IMG/VR virus record: IMGVR_UViG_3300027743_000073
Span: 1-28,882 of that record
Origin: a virus
Length of the DNA stretch: 28,882 nt
Strand: one strand, 5' to 3'
Position numbers and translations under genes: made by a program. The notes under the pieces are model-generated. The model had not been told where the DNA came from. It saw only the letters and a list, made by a program, of their open reading frames with translations, and made no database searches. Shown here piece after piece: positions 5,071-10,876 of the stretch (positions within the stretch are counted from its first letter, which is position 1; the number at the start of each line of letters is the position of its first letter).

Positions 5071-5751
5071 ATGGCGACGAAATTAAAGACTCAAATTTCG
5101 CAGGAATGCAAGCCAATTAGGCGTGGCGTGTTCCTCGATTTGCGGCGTGGGTATTTTGTTGCTTTGGACGGCACACACGGGCCGTGGCCTTGCCGCAAAG
5201 AAGCGGAACAAGCGTATCAGCGTCTTTGCGCGGCTGAAGCGGCGAAGGTTGCAGCGCGTAGCGTTCGCGTGGCTTGGGCAATTAACGCGAATCAACAGGC
5301 AGCGGCAGAGCGCAAGAACGCAGCCCGAGCAGCAGCAAAGGTTGCTGCTGGTGCAAAGGAATCAAAGCGAATTGCACGGGCTGAAGGCAAACACGCGATA
5401 ATTCGCGAATCGTACGCTTGTGCGCGGCGTGGCGATTTCCGTGGGTGGGCGCGGCTGCACCTTGATTCACGAAGTAAACACGGCAAGGTTTATGAACTAC
5501 CAGCCGATGCGGATTGTCAACTCATGTGGTTGATTTACCGCCACCGTCCAGAGGGGTTTGAGGTAGACCACATCATTCCACTTGGTAAGGGCAAGCATCA
5601 TCAAGACAACTTGCAGTACCTTCGTGCGAGCGCGAACTCGCGCAAGGGCGCATCACTGAAGTATCGTTACGCTGATGGTGACCGCATTGAGTGGAAGACC
5701 GTGTTGTTAGCGGCAGGTATTCCGATGTGGAGAATCACAAGCAAATACTGA
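5071..5751 (+). CDS. HNH homing-type endonuclease
   Basis: The 226-residue product has an HNH nuclease domain near residues 163-193: FEVDHIIPLGKGKHHQDNLQ followed by YLRASANSRKG. D166-H167, H176-H177, N180 and N189 fit the conserved metal-binding and catalytic pattern of free-standing phage HNH endonucleases. The N-terminus (GVFLDLRRGYFVALDG...EAEQAYQRL) resembles three short strands and a helix, like the AP2-type DNA-binding module found in such enzymes. The middle is an alanine/lysine-rich helix, probably a DNA-binding spacer. These enzymes nick or cut DNA and often act as selfish elements. The ribosome-binding site is weak (GGGAAA). Structured non-coding DNA lies on both sides, which is unusual and may mean that the gene was inserted into an RNA locus. 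Its extent and family are clear; its target is not. Confidence 0.85.
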   Translation: MATKLKTQISQECKPIRRGVFLDLRRGYFVALDGTHGPWPCRKEAEQAYQRLCAAEAAKVAARSVRVAWAINANQQAAAERKNAARAAAKVAAGAKESKRIARAEGKHAIIRESYACARRGDFRGWARLHLDSRSKHGKVYELPADADCQLMWLIYRHRPEGFEVDHIIPLGKGKHHQDNLQYLRASANSRKGASLKYRYADGDRIEWKTVLLAAGIPMWRITSKY

Positions 5752-6121
5752 CAAACAAACGCATTTATTTCCAAACTCTTTGACCTGGTCGATACGCGCC
5801 GATGACGGCATATGCCAACAGGCGATTGACACTTGGTCGAAGGGATGCGGAGACACGGACGGCGGAACGTCCGGCGAAATCATGGGTAAGGCAAGCAACC
5901 GTCATGTGAGTTCACCGAATAGTTTCGGATCTCGTAGTGCTTCCAGCGTGGCAACTGCGCTTTGTGCAGACGGAATGAATAGGACGGTAGTAAGACCTTT
6001 GTGATCGGTGAGATACCCGGCGAAGGCCGACTGTGTTTGACAGTCGTAGGTGCAGGTGCGCAACCTAGGCGAATTTGTCCTCGCTAAAATTGGGGCAGCA
6101 CCCTCTTCTGTTGATGCGCGG

Positions 6122-6190
6122 CTCCGGCCATGCAACGACGCAGTAGCCCCGCCGAGGGGTTACTGCATCCACGCTCTCCGGTCATGCAAC
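6122..6190. repeat. 15-bp direct repeat flanking a strong hairpin
   Basis: CTCCGGCCATGCAAC (6122-6136) and CTCCGGTCATGCAAC (6176-6190) differ at one base and lie 54 bp apart. The 11-bp hairpin at 6140-6166 sits between them. The arrangement could reflect a duplicated RNA element or paired protein-binding sites. Confidence 0.6.
6140..6166 (+). other. 11-bp hairpin with GCCGA loop
   Basis: Bases 6140-6150 pair with 6156-6166: GCAGTA with TACTGC, one G-U wobble, then CCCC with GGGG, closed by a 5-nt loop GCCGA. It is the strongest local hairpin in the 5752-6396 interval. It is not followed by a U-tract, so it is probably an RNA structural element rather than a terminator. Confidence 0.6.
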
Positions 6191-6289
6191 AAGGGATGTG
6201 CGAAGCCAAGCAGTACGTCAACGAAGCGTCAGCATCGAAGTGCTGGGATTGAAAGAGATTTGAAAAATCTCGTCCTTCCCTTCCGATCT

Positions 6290-6382
6290 ACATCCCCGCT
6301 CTAGCACCGGCATTGAGCCTCGCTGAAATCAAAAAAAATCACTCGCCTAAACTTGCGATTTGACATCCCGCTTTAGCACCGG
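6290..6382 (+). repeat. 20-bp imperfect direct repeat upstream of the 6397 gene
   Basis: The 21-base block at 6290-6310 (ACATCCCCGCTCTAGCACC plus GG) recurs as a 20-base block at 6363-6382 (ACATCCCGCTTTAGCACCGG), with one deletion and one substitution. The second copy forms the spacer of the promoter at 6360-6389; the first has no good -10 box after it (CATTGA). The first copy may be a decayed promoter duplicate or a second site for the same regulator. Confidence 0.6.
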
Positions 6383-6389
6383 TTATACT
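6360..6389 (+). promoter_or_regulatory. Strong promoter giving a leaderless transcript
   Basis: TTGACA (6360-6365), an 18-bp spacer and TATACT (6384-6389) form a near-consensus promoter. The -10 box ends 7 nt before the ATG at 6397, so transcription is expected to start at or next to the A of the start codon. There is no ribosome-binding site between them. This is the classic layout of a leaderless mRNA. Confidence 0.68.
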
Positions 6390-6396
6390 TGCGCGT

Positions 6397-6846
6397 ATGA
6401 CAACAATCACATGGATGGACAACCGAAAGTTGATGGACGAACTGTGGCCGAAGTGGAGACTTGAGCCTGTATTGTCGAGCATCTTGAACGAGAAGTGGGG
6501 TCAACTGCATCAGGACAAACTGCAAAGTTGCATTCGCCAGCACCGTTTAGTGCGCGACTCAAAGCCTGATATATCAGCGATACACAAGGCGTACTGCGCT
6601 TTGATCCCTCAGAACCTGGTAGGGGAGCGCGAGGTTGAGCAGACCCGCAACGACCTACAGCGTTGCACCCCGATCAGCCCTGAAGAGTTTGCTGAGTGGG
6701 ATGTGTGGGCTGAAGCGATGTTGAAGAACGTGACGAACGAAGAACTTAAGCAGGTCAGCGAGTTCCTTGGTCATGTACCGGAGTCACGCCGAATCCTTGC
6801 AGTTGCCGTTGAGCATGTCCGCAAGCCAAGCGTGAGATACGCGTGA
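6397..6846 (+). CDS. 149-residue hypothetical protein, leaderless
   Basis: This is the first gene of the rightward accessory block, starting at the predicted transcription start. The product begins MTTITWMDNRKLMDELWPKW and contains two helical parts. The first (residues about 15-60) carries KWGQLHQDKLQSCIRQHRLV. The second is acidic (SPEEFAEWDVWAEAMLKNVT). It ends in a basic stretch (HVRKPSVRYA). The layout suggests a small all-helical protein, perhaps with a replication or regulatory role, but no motif supports a specific call. Its stop overlaps the next start by four bases (6843-6846), forming an operon with the following genes. Confidence 0.68.
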   Translation: MTTITWMDNRKLMDELWPKWRLEPVLSSILNEKWGQLHQDKLQSCIRQHRLVRDSKPDISAIHKAYCALIPQNLVGEREVEQTRNDLQRCTPISPEEFAEWDVWAEAMLKNVTNEELKQVSEFLGHVPESRRILAVAVEHVRKPSVRYA

Positions 6847-7178
6847 GGTACGAGAGCAAACCAGTATTGCGGCACATGAACGCACTTGCCATGTATTTGC
6901 GAGGAGAAGGCTTTACCGTTGGAATGACGCACACCGGATTTATTGCCATTGACTCGGAAGGTGTGGTGTTTCAGGTCAGTCCGTTCAGGACAAGCGCACA
7001 GATTCAGCACCCCATACACAAGCGATTCCGTGAGGAATACTCGCGCAAACTCCCACAAACGCATTGGTTTGACGAGCGGATGGAAATTCTGATTAAGTGG
7101 GCAAACAATCCAAAGAGCAAAGAATGGACTCGAAAGATGTCAACATCAAGACGACCTGTGCAGCGGACAAACGCATGA
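6843..7178 (+). CDS. 111-residue protein, first copy of a tandem duplicate
   Basis: The product contains AMYLRGEGFTVGMTHTGFIA, then IDSEGVVFQVSPFRTSAQIQ, then a helical half with REEYSRKLPQTHWFDERMEI and a C-terminal basic tail (MSTSRRPVQ). The next gene encodes a clearly related protein in the same order (AMYLRHEGFTVGQTKTGFVA, YRTSAQIFHP, REEYALSLQEIYWF, MSRRPV), so the two arose by tandem duplication. The first half looks like a small beta domain with a glycine-rich turn; the second is helical. The family is not recognised. Start and stop overlap neighbouring genes (ATGA). Confidence 0.72.
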   Translation: MRYESKPVLRHMNALAMYLRGEGFTVGMTHTGFIAIDSEGVVFQVSPFRTSAQIQHPIHKRFREEYSRKLPQTHWFDERMEILIKWANNPKSKEWTRKMSTSRRPVQRTNA

Positions 7179-7516
7179 TGTACCCAACCACCCGCAACAA
7201 AGCCAAGATCCTCCGAGCAGCCATGTACCTACGGCATGAAGGCTTTACCGTTGGCCAAACAAAGACAGGGTTTGTCGCTGTTGACGATGACGGCATTGTC
7301 ATTCAAGCAACCCCGTACCGCACCAGCGCACAGATCTTTCATCCTAAACTCAAGATCTACCGTGAGGAATATGCGCTATCCCTGCAAGAAATTTATTGGT
7401 TCACCGAAAAACTGTCATTGTTGACAGAGTGGGCAAAAGATCCAAACGCCAAAGAACCGCCGCGCATCATTGCCATGTCACGCAGACCTGTACCGTCACG
7501 GCAAGGAACCGCATGA
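7175..7516 (+). CDS. 113-residue protein, second copy of a tandem duplicate
   Basis: An upstream GTG at 7097 is in frame, but the ATG at 7175 overlaps the stop of the first copy (ATGA) and gives an N-terminus matching that copy, so it was chosen. The product is related to its neighbour over almost its whole length: conserved GFTVG, TGF, YRTSAQI, REEY and SRRPV blocks with many substitutions, so the duplication is not recent. Divergence with a kept core suggests that both copies are under selection, perhaps with different partners. The function is unknown. Confidence 0.7.
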   Translation: MMYPTTRNKAKILRAAMYLRHEGFTVGQTKTGFVAVDDDGIVIQATPYRTSAQIFHPKLKIYREEYALSLQEIYWFTEKLSLLTEWAKDPNAKEPPRIIAMSRRPVPSRQGTA

Positions 7517-7614
7517 TCCATACGCTTTGTGCTGTACCAATTGCTTTGATCTTCCTTGCCGCATGCGGCTTGTGGCTATGGTTCTTTGACGATTCATCTC
7601 CAGACTACGAATGA
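7513..7614 (+). CDS. 33-residue single-pass membrane miniprotein
   Basis: The gene begins with an ATG that overlaps the previous stop (ATGA at 7513-7516), and its own stop overlaps the next start (ATGA at 7611-7614). The product is MIHTLCAVPIALIFLAACGL then WLWFFDDSSPDYE: one hydrophobic stretch of about 22 residues and a short acidic tail. LAAC resembles a lipoprotein box, but the strongly hydrophobic residues after the cysteine favour a plain transmembrane helix with the acidic tail outside the membrane core. A role in lysis or superinfection exclusion is possible for phage miniproteins of this kind, but it is not shown here. Confidence 0.6.
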   Translation: MIHTLCAVPIALIFLAACGLWLWFFDDSSPDYE

Positions 7615-8156
7615 GACACACCAACCTACCCCACCATTTCTATGTGCAAGTTGACAACCAATACCTCGGCCCAAACATGCCATCCGGCACAACGCCTGGT
7701 ATGTGGCATGCCATCTACGCTCGACCCGGTCAGTACCTATCTTGCCATGTGATCCTTGCGTCTGGAGCGCACTGGTCAGGCTTGCCGCTTCACGCGCTGT
7801 CAACGACCGAGTCCTTTGACCCTGACTTTGATGATTCCTCGCAGCCGTGGGGAGCAATGGGAAACAACATCGAAGCCGTGCAATTCAAGGCACTTGAAGG
7901 TTTGACTGTCAACGCGTTCCGCGCCGAGGTGTCAGGCATACACACAGGTATTGTGATTGATTGGGCTGACGGCTACTCGCGATACCCCGCAGAACACAAG
8001 CCATTGAGCCTGATCATTGCCGATGAAGGTTGGTTCTTGCTGTTGCCCAACAACCACTTTACCGTTAAGGACAAGCATTTCGTTGACACCAAGAAGTACG
8101 TTGATCAAATGAAATTCTATAAAAGAGGCGATCTCGTATATTGGGAAACTGATTGA
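7611..8156 (+). CDS. 181-residue hypothetical protein
   Basis: The product starts MRHTNLPHHFYVQVDNQYLG and is rich in aromatic residues, glycine and beta-strand pattern (MWHAIYARPGQYLSCHVILA; LSLIIADEGWFLLLPNNHF). It ends in a charged segment (YKRGDLVYWETD). There is no signal peptide or membrane segment, and no catalytic motif is visible. Translation is coupled to the miniprotein upstream. It is the last gene of the 6397 operon, since a new promoter-like box follows at 8161. The function is unknown. Confidence 0.68.
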   Translation: MRHTNLPHHFYVQVDNQYLGPNMPSGTTPGMWHAIYARPGQYLSCHVILASGAHWSGLPLHALSTTESFDPDFDDSSQPWGAMGNNIEAVQFKALEGLTVNAFRAEVSGIHTGIVIDWADGYSRYPAEHKPLSLIIADEGWFLLLPNNHFTVKDKHFVDTKKYVDQMKFYKRGDLVYWETD

Positions 8157-8160
8157 CTTA

Positions 8161-8166
8161 TATACT
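8161..8166 (+). promoter_or_regulatory. -10 box for a probable second leaderless transcript
   Basis: TATACT at 8161-8166 is identical to the -10 box of the 6360-6389 promoter and ends 7 nt before the ATG at 8174. No ribosome-binding site is present. The -35 region is poor (near 8138-8143), so the promoter may be weak, activated, or an extended -10 type. Confidence 0.42.
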
Positions 8167-8173
8167 GACGTAG

Positions 8174-8416
8174 ATGACAATAAACACTTACGACGAATTC
8201 AAAACGCATATCCGCGAGACACTTGAGTCGCAAGGATCGACACGCGGGGAACTTGCGATTGCGATGGATCGAGCAGGGATACTCCGAGCGCACACGGTGA
8301 GGTGCTTGCTTGGTACGCCTGGTACGGTGATCGGCAAACGAAAGCCAGCGTTCGACTCTGCGCTTGCCATTGCCGGCGCAGCGGGGTTTGACATCGTCCT
8401 GCGTAAACGCACATGA
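8174..8416 (+). CDS. Small helix-turn-helix regulator (putative)
   Basis: The 80-residue product starts MTINTYDEFKTHIRETLESQ. From about residue 24 it reads GELAIAMDRAGILRAHTVRC, LLGTPGTVIGKRKPAFDSAL, AIAGAAGFDIVLRKRT. This order (LAxxxxxAGI...HTVxxLL.....GKRKPxxxSALxIAxAxGF) matches small Xre-like DNA-binding domains of phage regulators and antitoxins. No toxin-like partner is adjacent. Its stop overlaps the start of the next DNA-binding gene by four bases. It may control the packaging block or the promoter just upstream. Confidence 0.55.
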   Translation: MTINTYDEFKTHIRETLESQGSTRGELAIAMDRAGILRAHTVRCLLGTPGTVIGKRKPAFDSALAIAGAAGFDIVLRKRT

Positions 8417-8736
8417 TCACCAAGCGTATAGCCATCGTCGCTGTTAATGAAGACGGCTATCGCATCGGGCAATCGCATCACAACGCAAGAATCTCAGATT
8501 ATGCAGTACAGTGCATAAGAGACGCACGGGAGGAAAGAGGGCTTTCCTACGGCAAATTAGCGTCAATGTTTAAACTCTCAAAGTCCACCATACAGAAACT
8601 ATGCAACTATGAAAGACGCGCCCAAATCCCTCGCGCTTACAAAAAAGTCACCCAGTACCTCTGTGATCAAACGGCCAGTGGGCAAGCCGAAACGCGGCCC
8701 GGTCATGCACAACCCCAAGGCAGCGGAAGTACTTGA
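8413..8736 (+). CDS. Helix-turn-helix DNA-binding protein
   Basis: The 107-residue product contains, at about residues 22-70, HHNARISDYAVQCIRDAREE followed by RGLSYGKLASMFKLSKSTIQ and KLCNYERRAQIP. This is a helix-turn-helix common in phage proteins and beside HNH endonucleases (HNARLxxxxVxxIRxLxxEGxSYxxIAxxFxISxxTVxxIC). The N-terminal 20 residues (ITKRIAIVAVNEDGYRIGQS) look like two short strands. The C-terminal 35 residues are glycine, serine and glutamine rich and overlap the start of the small terminase gene in another frame. A regulator of packaging or late genes is plausible; the overlap may couple the two genes. Confidence 0.65.
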   Translation: MITKRIAIVAVNEDGYRIGQSHHNARISDYAVQCIRDAREERGLSYGKLASMFKLSKSTIQKLCNYERRAQIPRAYKKVTQYLCDQTASGQAETRPGHAQPQGSGST

Positions 8737-9073
8737 TTGGCTGTCAACGGGTGGAACCCTGCTTGAGTTTGCCAACCGCAAAGGCAACCCGGATGTGCGG
8801 ACGGTTCACCTATGGAAAGAGGAAGACGAGGAATTTGCTGCACTCTATAAGGTCGCCCGTGACAAGGGACAAGAGGCAATGCTTGAGGAATGCAAGACCC
8901 TGTGCGACACGGAGCCTACAGACGCAGTACAAGCCGCCTGGAGGCGTTTGCAGGTCGATACCCGGATGAAGTGCCTTCGGATGTGGAACCCCGCCCGGTG
9001 GGCAGAGCGCGTTGACATGAACCATTCCGGTGGCATTAGCCTGATGGTGGCAACAGGCGTACCGGAGCGGTAA
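8609..9073 (+). CDS. terS: Terminase small subunit, Sf6-like
   Basis: Small terminases bind the packaging site and load viral DNA into the motor. The 154-residue product has a basic N-terminus (KRPVGKPKRGP, AT-hook-like), then a helix-turn-helix region (KAAEVLDWLSTGGTLLEFAN...DVRTVHLWKEEDEEFAALYK), then VARDKGQEAMLEECKTL and the oligomerisation helix ending RLQVDTRMKCLRMWNPARWA. This order matches Sf6/P22-type small terminases (WLxEGKTL...TVYxW...F...Y..AR...D...RLxVDxRKW...P..YG). The ATG at 8609 overlaps the upstream gene by 128 bp; a later ATG at 8704 would shorten the overlap but lose the basic tail. Its stop overlaps the large subunit's ATG (TAATG). Confidence 0.82.
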   Translation: MKDAPKSLALTKKSPSTSVIKRPVGKPKRGPVMHNPKAAEVLDWLSTGGTLLEFANRKGNPDVRTVHLWKEEDEEFAALYKVARDKGQEAMLEECKTLCDTEPTDAVQAAWRRLQVDTRMKCLRMWNPARWAERVDMNHSGGISLMVATGVPER

Positions 9074-10398
9074 TGGCTCGCACCGTCAGTTTGCAGTACA
9101 AGCCGCGAGCATGGCAGCGGGCTTGCCATGTCAATAAGCGCAGGTTCACTGTGTTGGCACTCCATCGTCGTGCCGGCAAAAGCGAATATGCCATTATGGA
9201 ATTAATTGACAAGGCGATTCGGTTCAAACAGGAACTTGGCCTGTTCTTTTACGTTGCCCCGTATTTGAAACAAGCAAAGGCTATTGCCTGGGCGCGGCTC
9301 AAACAGAAACTTGCGCCCCTTGTCATGGAGAACGCAATTGACATTAACGAGGGCGAACTGCTCGTCACGTTTAAGCACAATGGGTGCGTTATTCGTATAT
9401 TTGGTGGCGACAACCCCGATGCAATGCGCGGTGTGCGACTTGACGGTTGCGTGATTGACGAGGTGTCACAGGTCAAGCCGGAGGTGTGGAACGACATCAT
9501 TCAGCCGGCATTGTCTGACCGTCAGGGTTGGGCAATGTTCATCGGGACACCGTCAGGCATCAACCTGTTCAGCGAGTTGTACTACCGCGCACAGTCGTTG
9601 CCTGATTGGAACGCCGCTCGGTACACGGTTTACGACACCCAGGCAATTGACCCCAAGGAAGTCGAACGCCTGAAGCGCGACATGCCTGAGACTGCGTTTG
9701 CTCGCGAGTACCTGTGCGACTTTGCCGCTGCCGGCGATGACCAGTTGATCAGCCTGTCAGACGCTGAACTTGCAGCAAGCCGCGAATATACGGACAAGGA
9801 CATTGAAGGATCACCCCGCATCCTTGGCGTTGATCCTGCACGGTTCGGTGATGACCGCAGCGTCATTGTCAAACGTCAAGGATTGATCATGTTCCCGCCT
9901 CTTGTGTACAGGGGCATTGACAACATGGAACTTGCCGCTCGCGTTGCGTCGGTCATGGAATCTTGGGAGCCGGACGCGGTGTTCGTTGACAGCGGTGCAG
10001 GTGCAGGAGTCATTGACAGGCTGCGTCAACTTGACTTTGATCCCATCGAAGTGCCGTTTGGTGGCCGCGCCATTCAACCCGATCAGTTTGTTAATCGACG
10101 CACCGAGATGTGGTGGGGCATGAAGGAATGGATTGAGCAGGGTGGCAAGATACCAAACGACGTTCAATTGAAGCAAGAGATGGCAACGCCTGTGTATTGG
10201 TTTGACCAGGCTGGTCGCAAGGTGCTTGAGTCAAAGGACGAGATTAAGAAGCGTTTGCAAGGTGGCGCATCACCTGACCTTGCCGATGCGCTCGCGCTGA
10301 CGTTCGCATATCCGGTTCGTAAACGATCCTTATTCGACAAGTACAGGCGCAAGTCAACTGCGAACGAAGAGTATGACCCATACAAACACGTTGTCTAG
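9073..10398 (+). CDS. terL: Terminase large subunit (packaging ATPase/nuclease)
   Basis: The 441-residue product is a complete phage packaging motor. The ATPase half has a Walker A-type loop HRRAGKSE at residues 31-38, a Walker B strand CVIDE at 126-130 and the coupling motif GTPSGIN around 158-164. The RNase H-like nuclease half has three acidic positions: LGVDPARFGDD (D254), VFVDSGAG (D306) and SPDLADALAL (D402/D405). The protein pumps DNA into the procapsid at the portal and cuts the concatemer. The ATG overlaps the small terminase stop. The stop codon TAG (10396-10398) lies inside a repeated element shared with the end of the portal gene. Confidence 0.95.
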   Translation: MARTVSLQYKPRAWQRACHVNKRRFTVLALHRRAGKSEYAIMELIDKAIRFKQELGLFFYVAPYLKQAKAIAWARLKQKLAPLVMENAIDINEGELLVTFKHNGCVIRIFGGDNPDAMRGVRLDGCVIDEVSQVKPEVWNDIIQPALSDRQGWAMFIGTPSGINLFSELYYRAQSLPDWNAARYTVYDTQAIDPKEVERLKRDMPETAFAREYLCDFAAAGDDQLISLSDAELAASREYTDKDIEGSPRILGVDPARFGDDRSVIVKRQGLIMFPPLVYRGIDNMELAARVASVMESWEPDAVFVDSGAGAGVIDRLRQLDFDPIEVPFGGRAIQPDQFVNRRTEMWWGMKEWIEQGGKIPNDVQLKQEMATPVYWFDQAGRKVLESKDEIKKRLQGGASPDLADALALTFAYPVRKRSLFDKYRRKSTANEEYDPYKHVV

Positions 10399-10431
10399 TA
10401 CCCGTATGCACGGTGTAGAGGGCTAATTTAT
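10396..10431 (+). promoter_or_regulatory. Bipartite repeated element, copy A
   Basis: TAGTACCCGTAT (10396-10407), 15 bases, then CTAATTTAT (10423-10431). The same two blocks, with the same 15-base distance, occur at 12981-13017. The spacer sequences differ, so the blocks are specifically kept. Position at gene junctions ahead of virion genes suggests a late promoter or an RNA-processing or translation signal. In this copy the acetyltransferase ATG (10430) lies on the second block, so a simple bacterial promoter starting 7 nt after the second block would miss the start codon. Confidence 0.5.
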
Positions 10432-10876
10432 GCTGACGATTCGCCGCGCAACAATTGACGATGTGGAGGTTCTTACGCATATGAGTAGGCAATTCCACAA
10501 CTTCGCGCCACACGCAGCGATGATCAACGCAACCGACACGGAACTGGAAGCCGCGATCCACGCGCTCATGGAACATGGGTGTGTGTTCGTCGCTGACCTT
10601 GGTGGCGTAGTTGTTGCCATGCTTGGCGCGATCATCAACCCCATTTGGTTCTGCCCCCGTGTCAAGATGGCGCACGAACTTGCATGGTGGGTTAACGAGG
10701 ATGCCCGTGGTAGCCGAGCAGCAATCCTGCTTGTCAAGGCGTACGAGGCGTGGGCAAAGGAACAGGGCGCACAGGTCGCCACAATGTCAGACCTGATGGT
10801 CAACACCACCGTGGAGCGGATGCTCACTCGGATGGGATTCCAGGCAAGCGAACGAACATACGCAAAGGAACTGTAA
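10430..10876 (+). CDS. GNAT-family acetyltransferase
   Basis: The 148-residue product has the GNAT fold order: an initial strand MLTIRRATIDDVEVLTHMSR, the strand VFVADLGGVVVAMLGAIINP, and the acetyl-CoA-binding segment where an AWWVNEDARGSRAAILLVKA helix replaces the usual Q/RxxGxG/A loop. The typical ending QVATMSDLMVNTTVERMLTR then MGFQASERTYAKEL follows. GNAT enzymes move an acetyl group from acetyl-CoA to an amine. Genes of this kind recur between terminase and portal in podoviruses, so a virion-linked substrate is possible, but it is unknown. GAGGG before the ATG may serve as ribosome-binding site. The stop overlaps the next ATG (TAATG). Confidence 0.85.
   Translation: MLTIRRATIDDVEVLTHMSRQFHNFAPHAAMINATDTELEAAIHALMEHGCVFVADLGGVVVAMLGAIINPIWFCPRVKMAHELAWWVNEDARGSRAAILLVKAYEAWAKEQGAQVATMSDLMVNTTVERMLTRMGFQASERTYAKEL

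Larger units (their letters stand above)
5790..6271 (+). ncRNA. Candidate large structured non-coding RNA downstream of the HNH gene
   Basis: The 645 bases between the HNH gene and the next gene hold no convincing protein on either strand but carry dense complementary pairs. They are: 5802-5808 with 5899-5905 (7 bp, long range, enclosing GGACG/CGTCC at about 5857-5872); 5915-5919 with 5924-5928 (5 bp); 6028-6034 with 6040-6046 (7 bp); a junction closed by 6049-6053 with 6098-6102 that holds two smaller hairpins (6054-6057 with 6063-6066, and 6069-6072 with 6081-6084); 6140-6150 with 6156-6166 (11 bp, one wobble); and 6255-6261 with 6265-6271 (7 bp). Size, nested junctions and phage setting recall the large ornate RNAs GOLLD and ROOL, but I cannot show sequence identity to them. 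The strand is inferred from flanking gene direction. No clear promoter was found directly upstream, so it may be co-transcribed with the HNH gene. Confidence 0.42.

Noticed and set aside
4808-5086. Open frame of 92 codons on the plus strand before the HNH gene
   Set aside because: It starts with GTG without a ribosome-binding site, covers two perfect hairpins, is cysteine-rich without pattern, and overlaps the HNH start.
4621-5751. IscB/HEARO (omega RNA) system
   Set aside because: The protein is 226 residues with an HNH domain only; no RuvC motifs, bridge helix or PLMP motif are visible.
4621-6390. Group I or group II intron carrying the HNH gene
   Set aside because: No recognisable group I core motifs or group II domain V were found, and no interrupted gene flanks the region.
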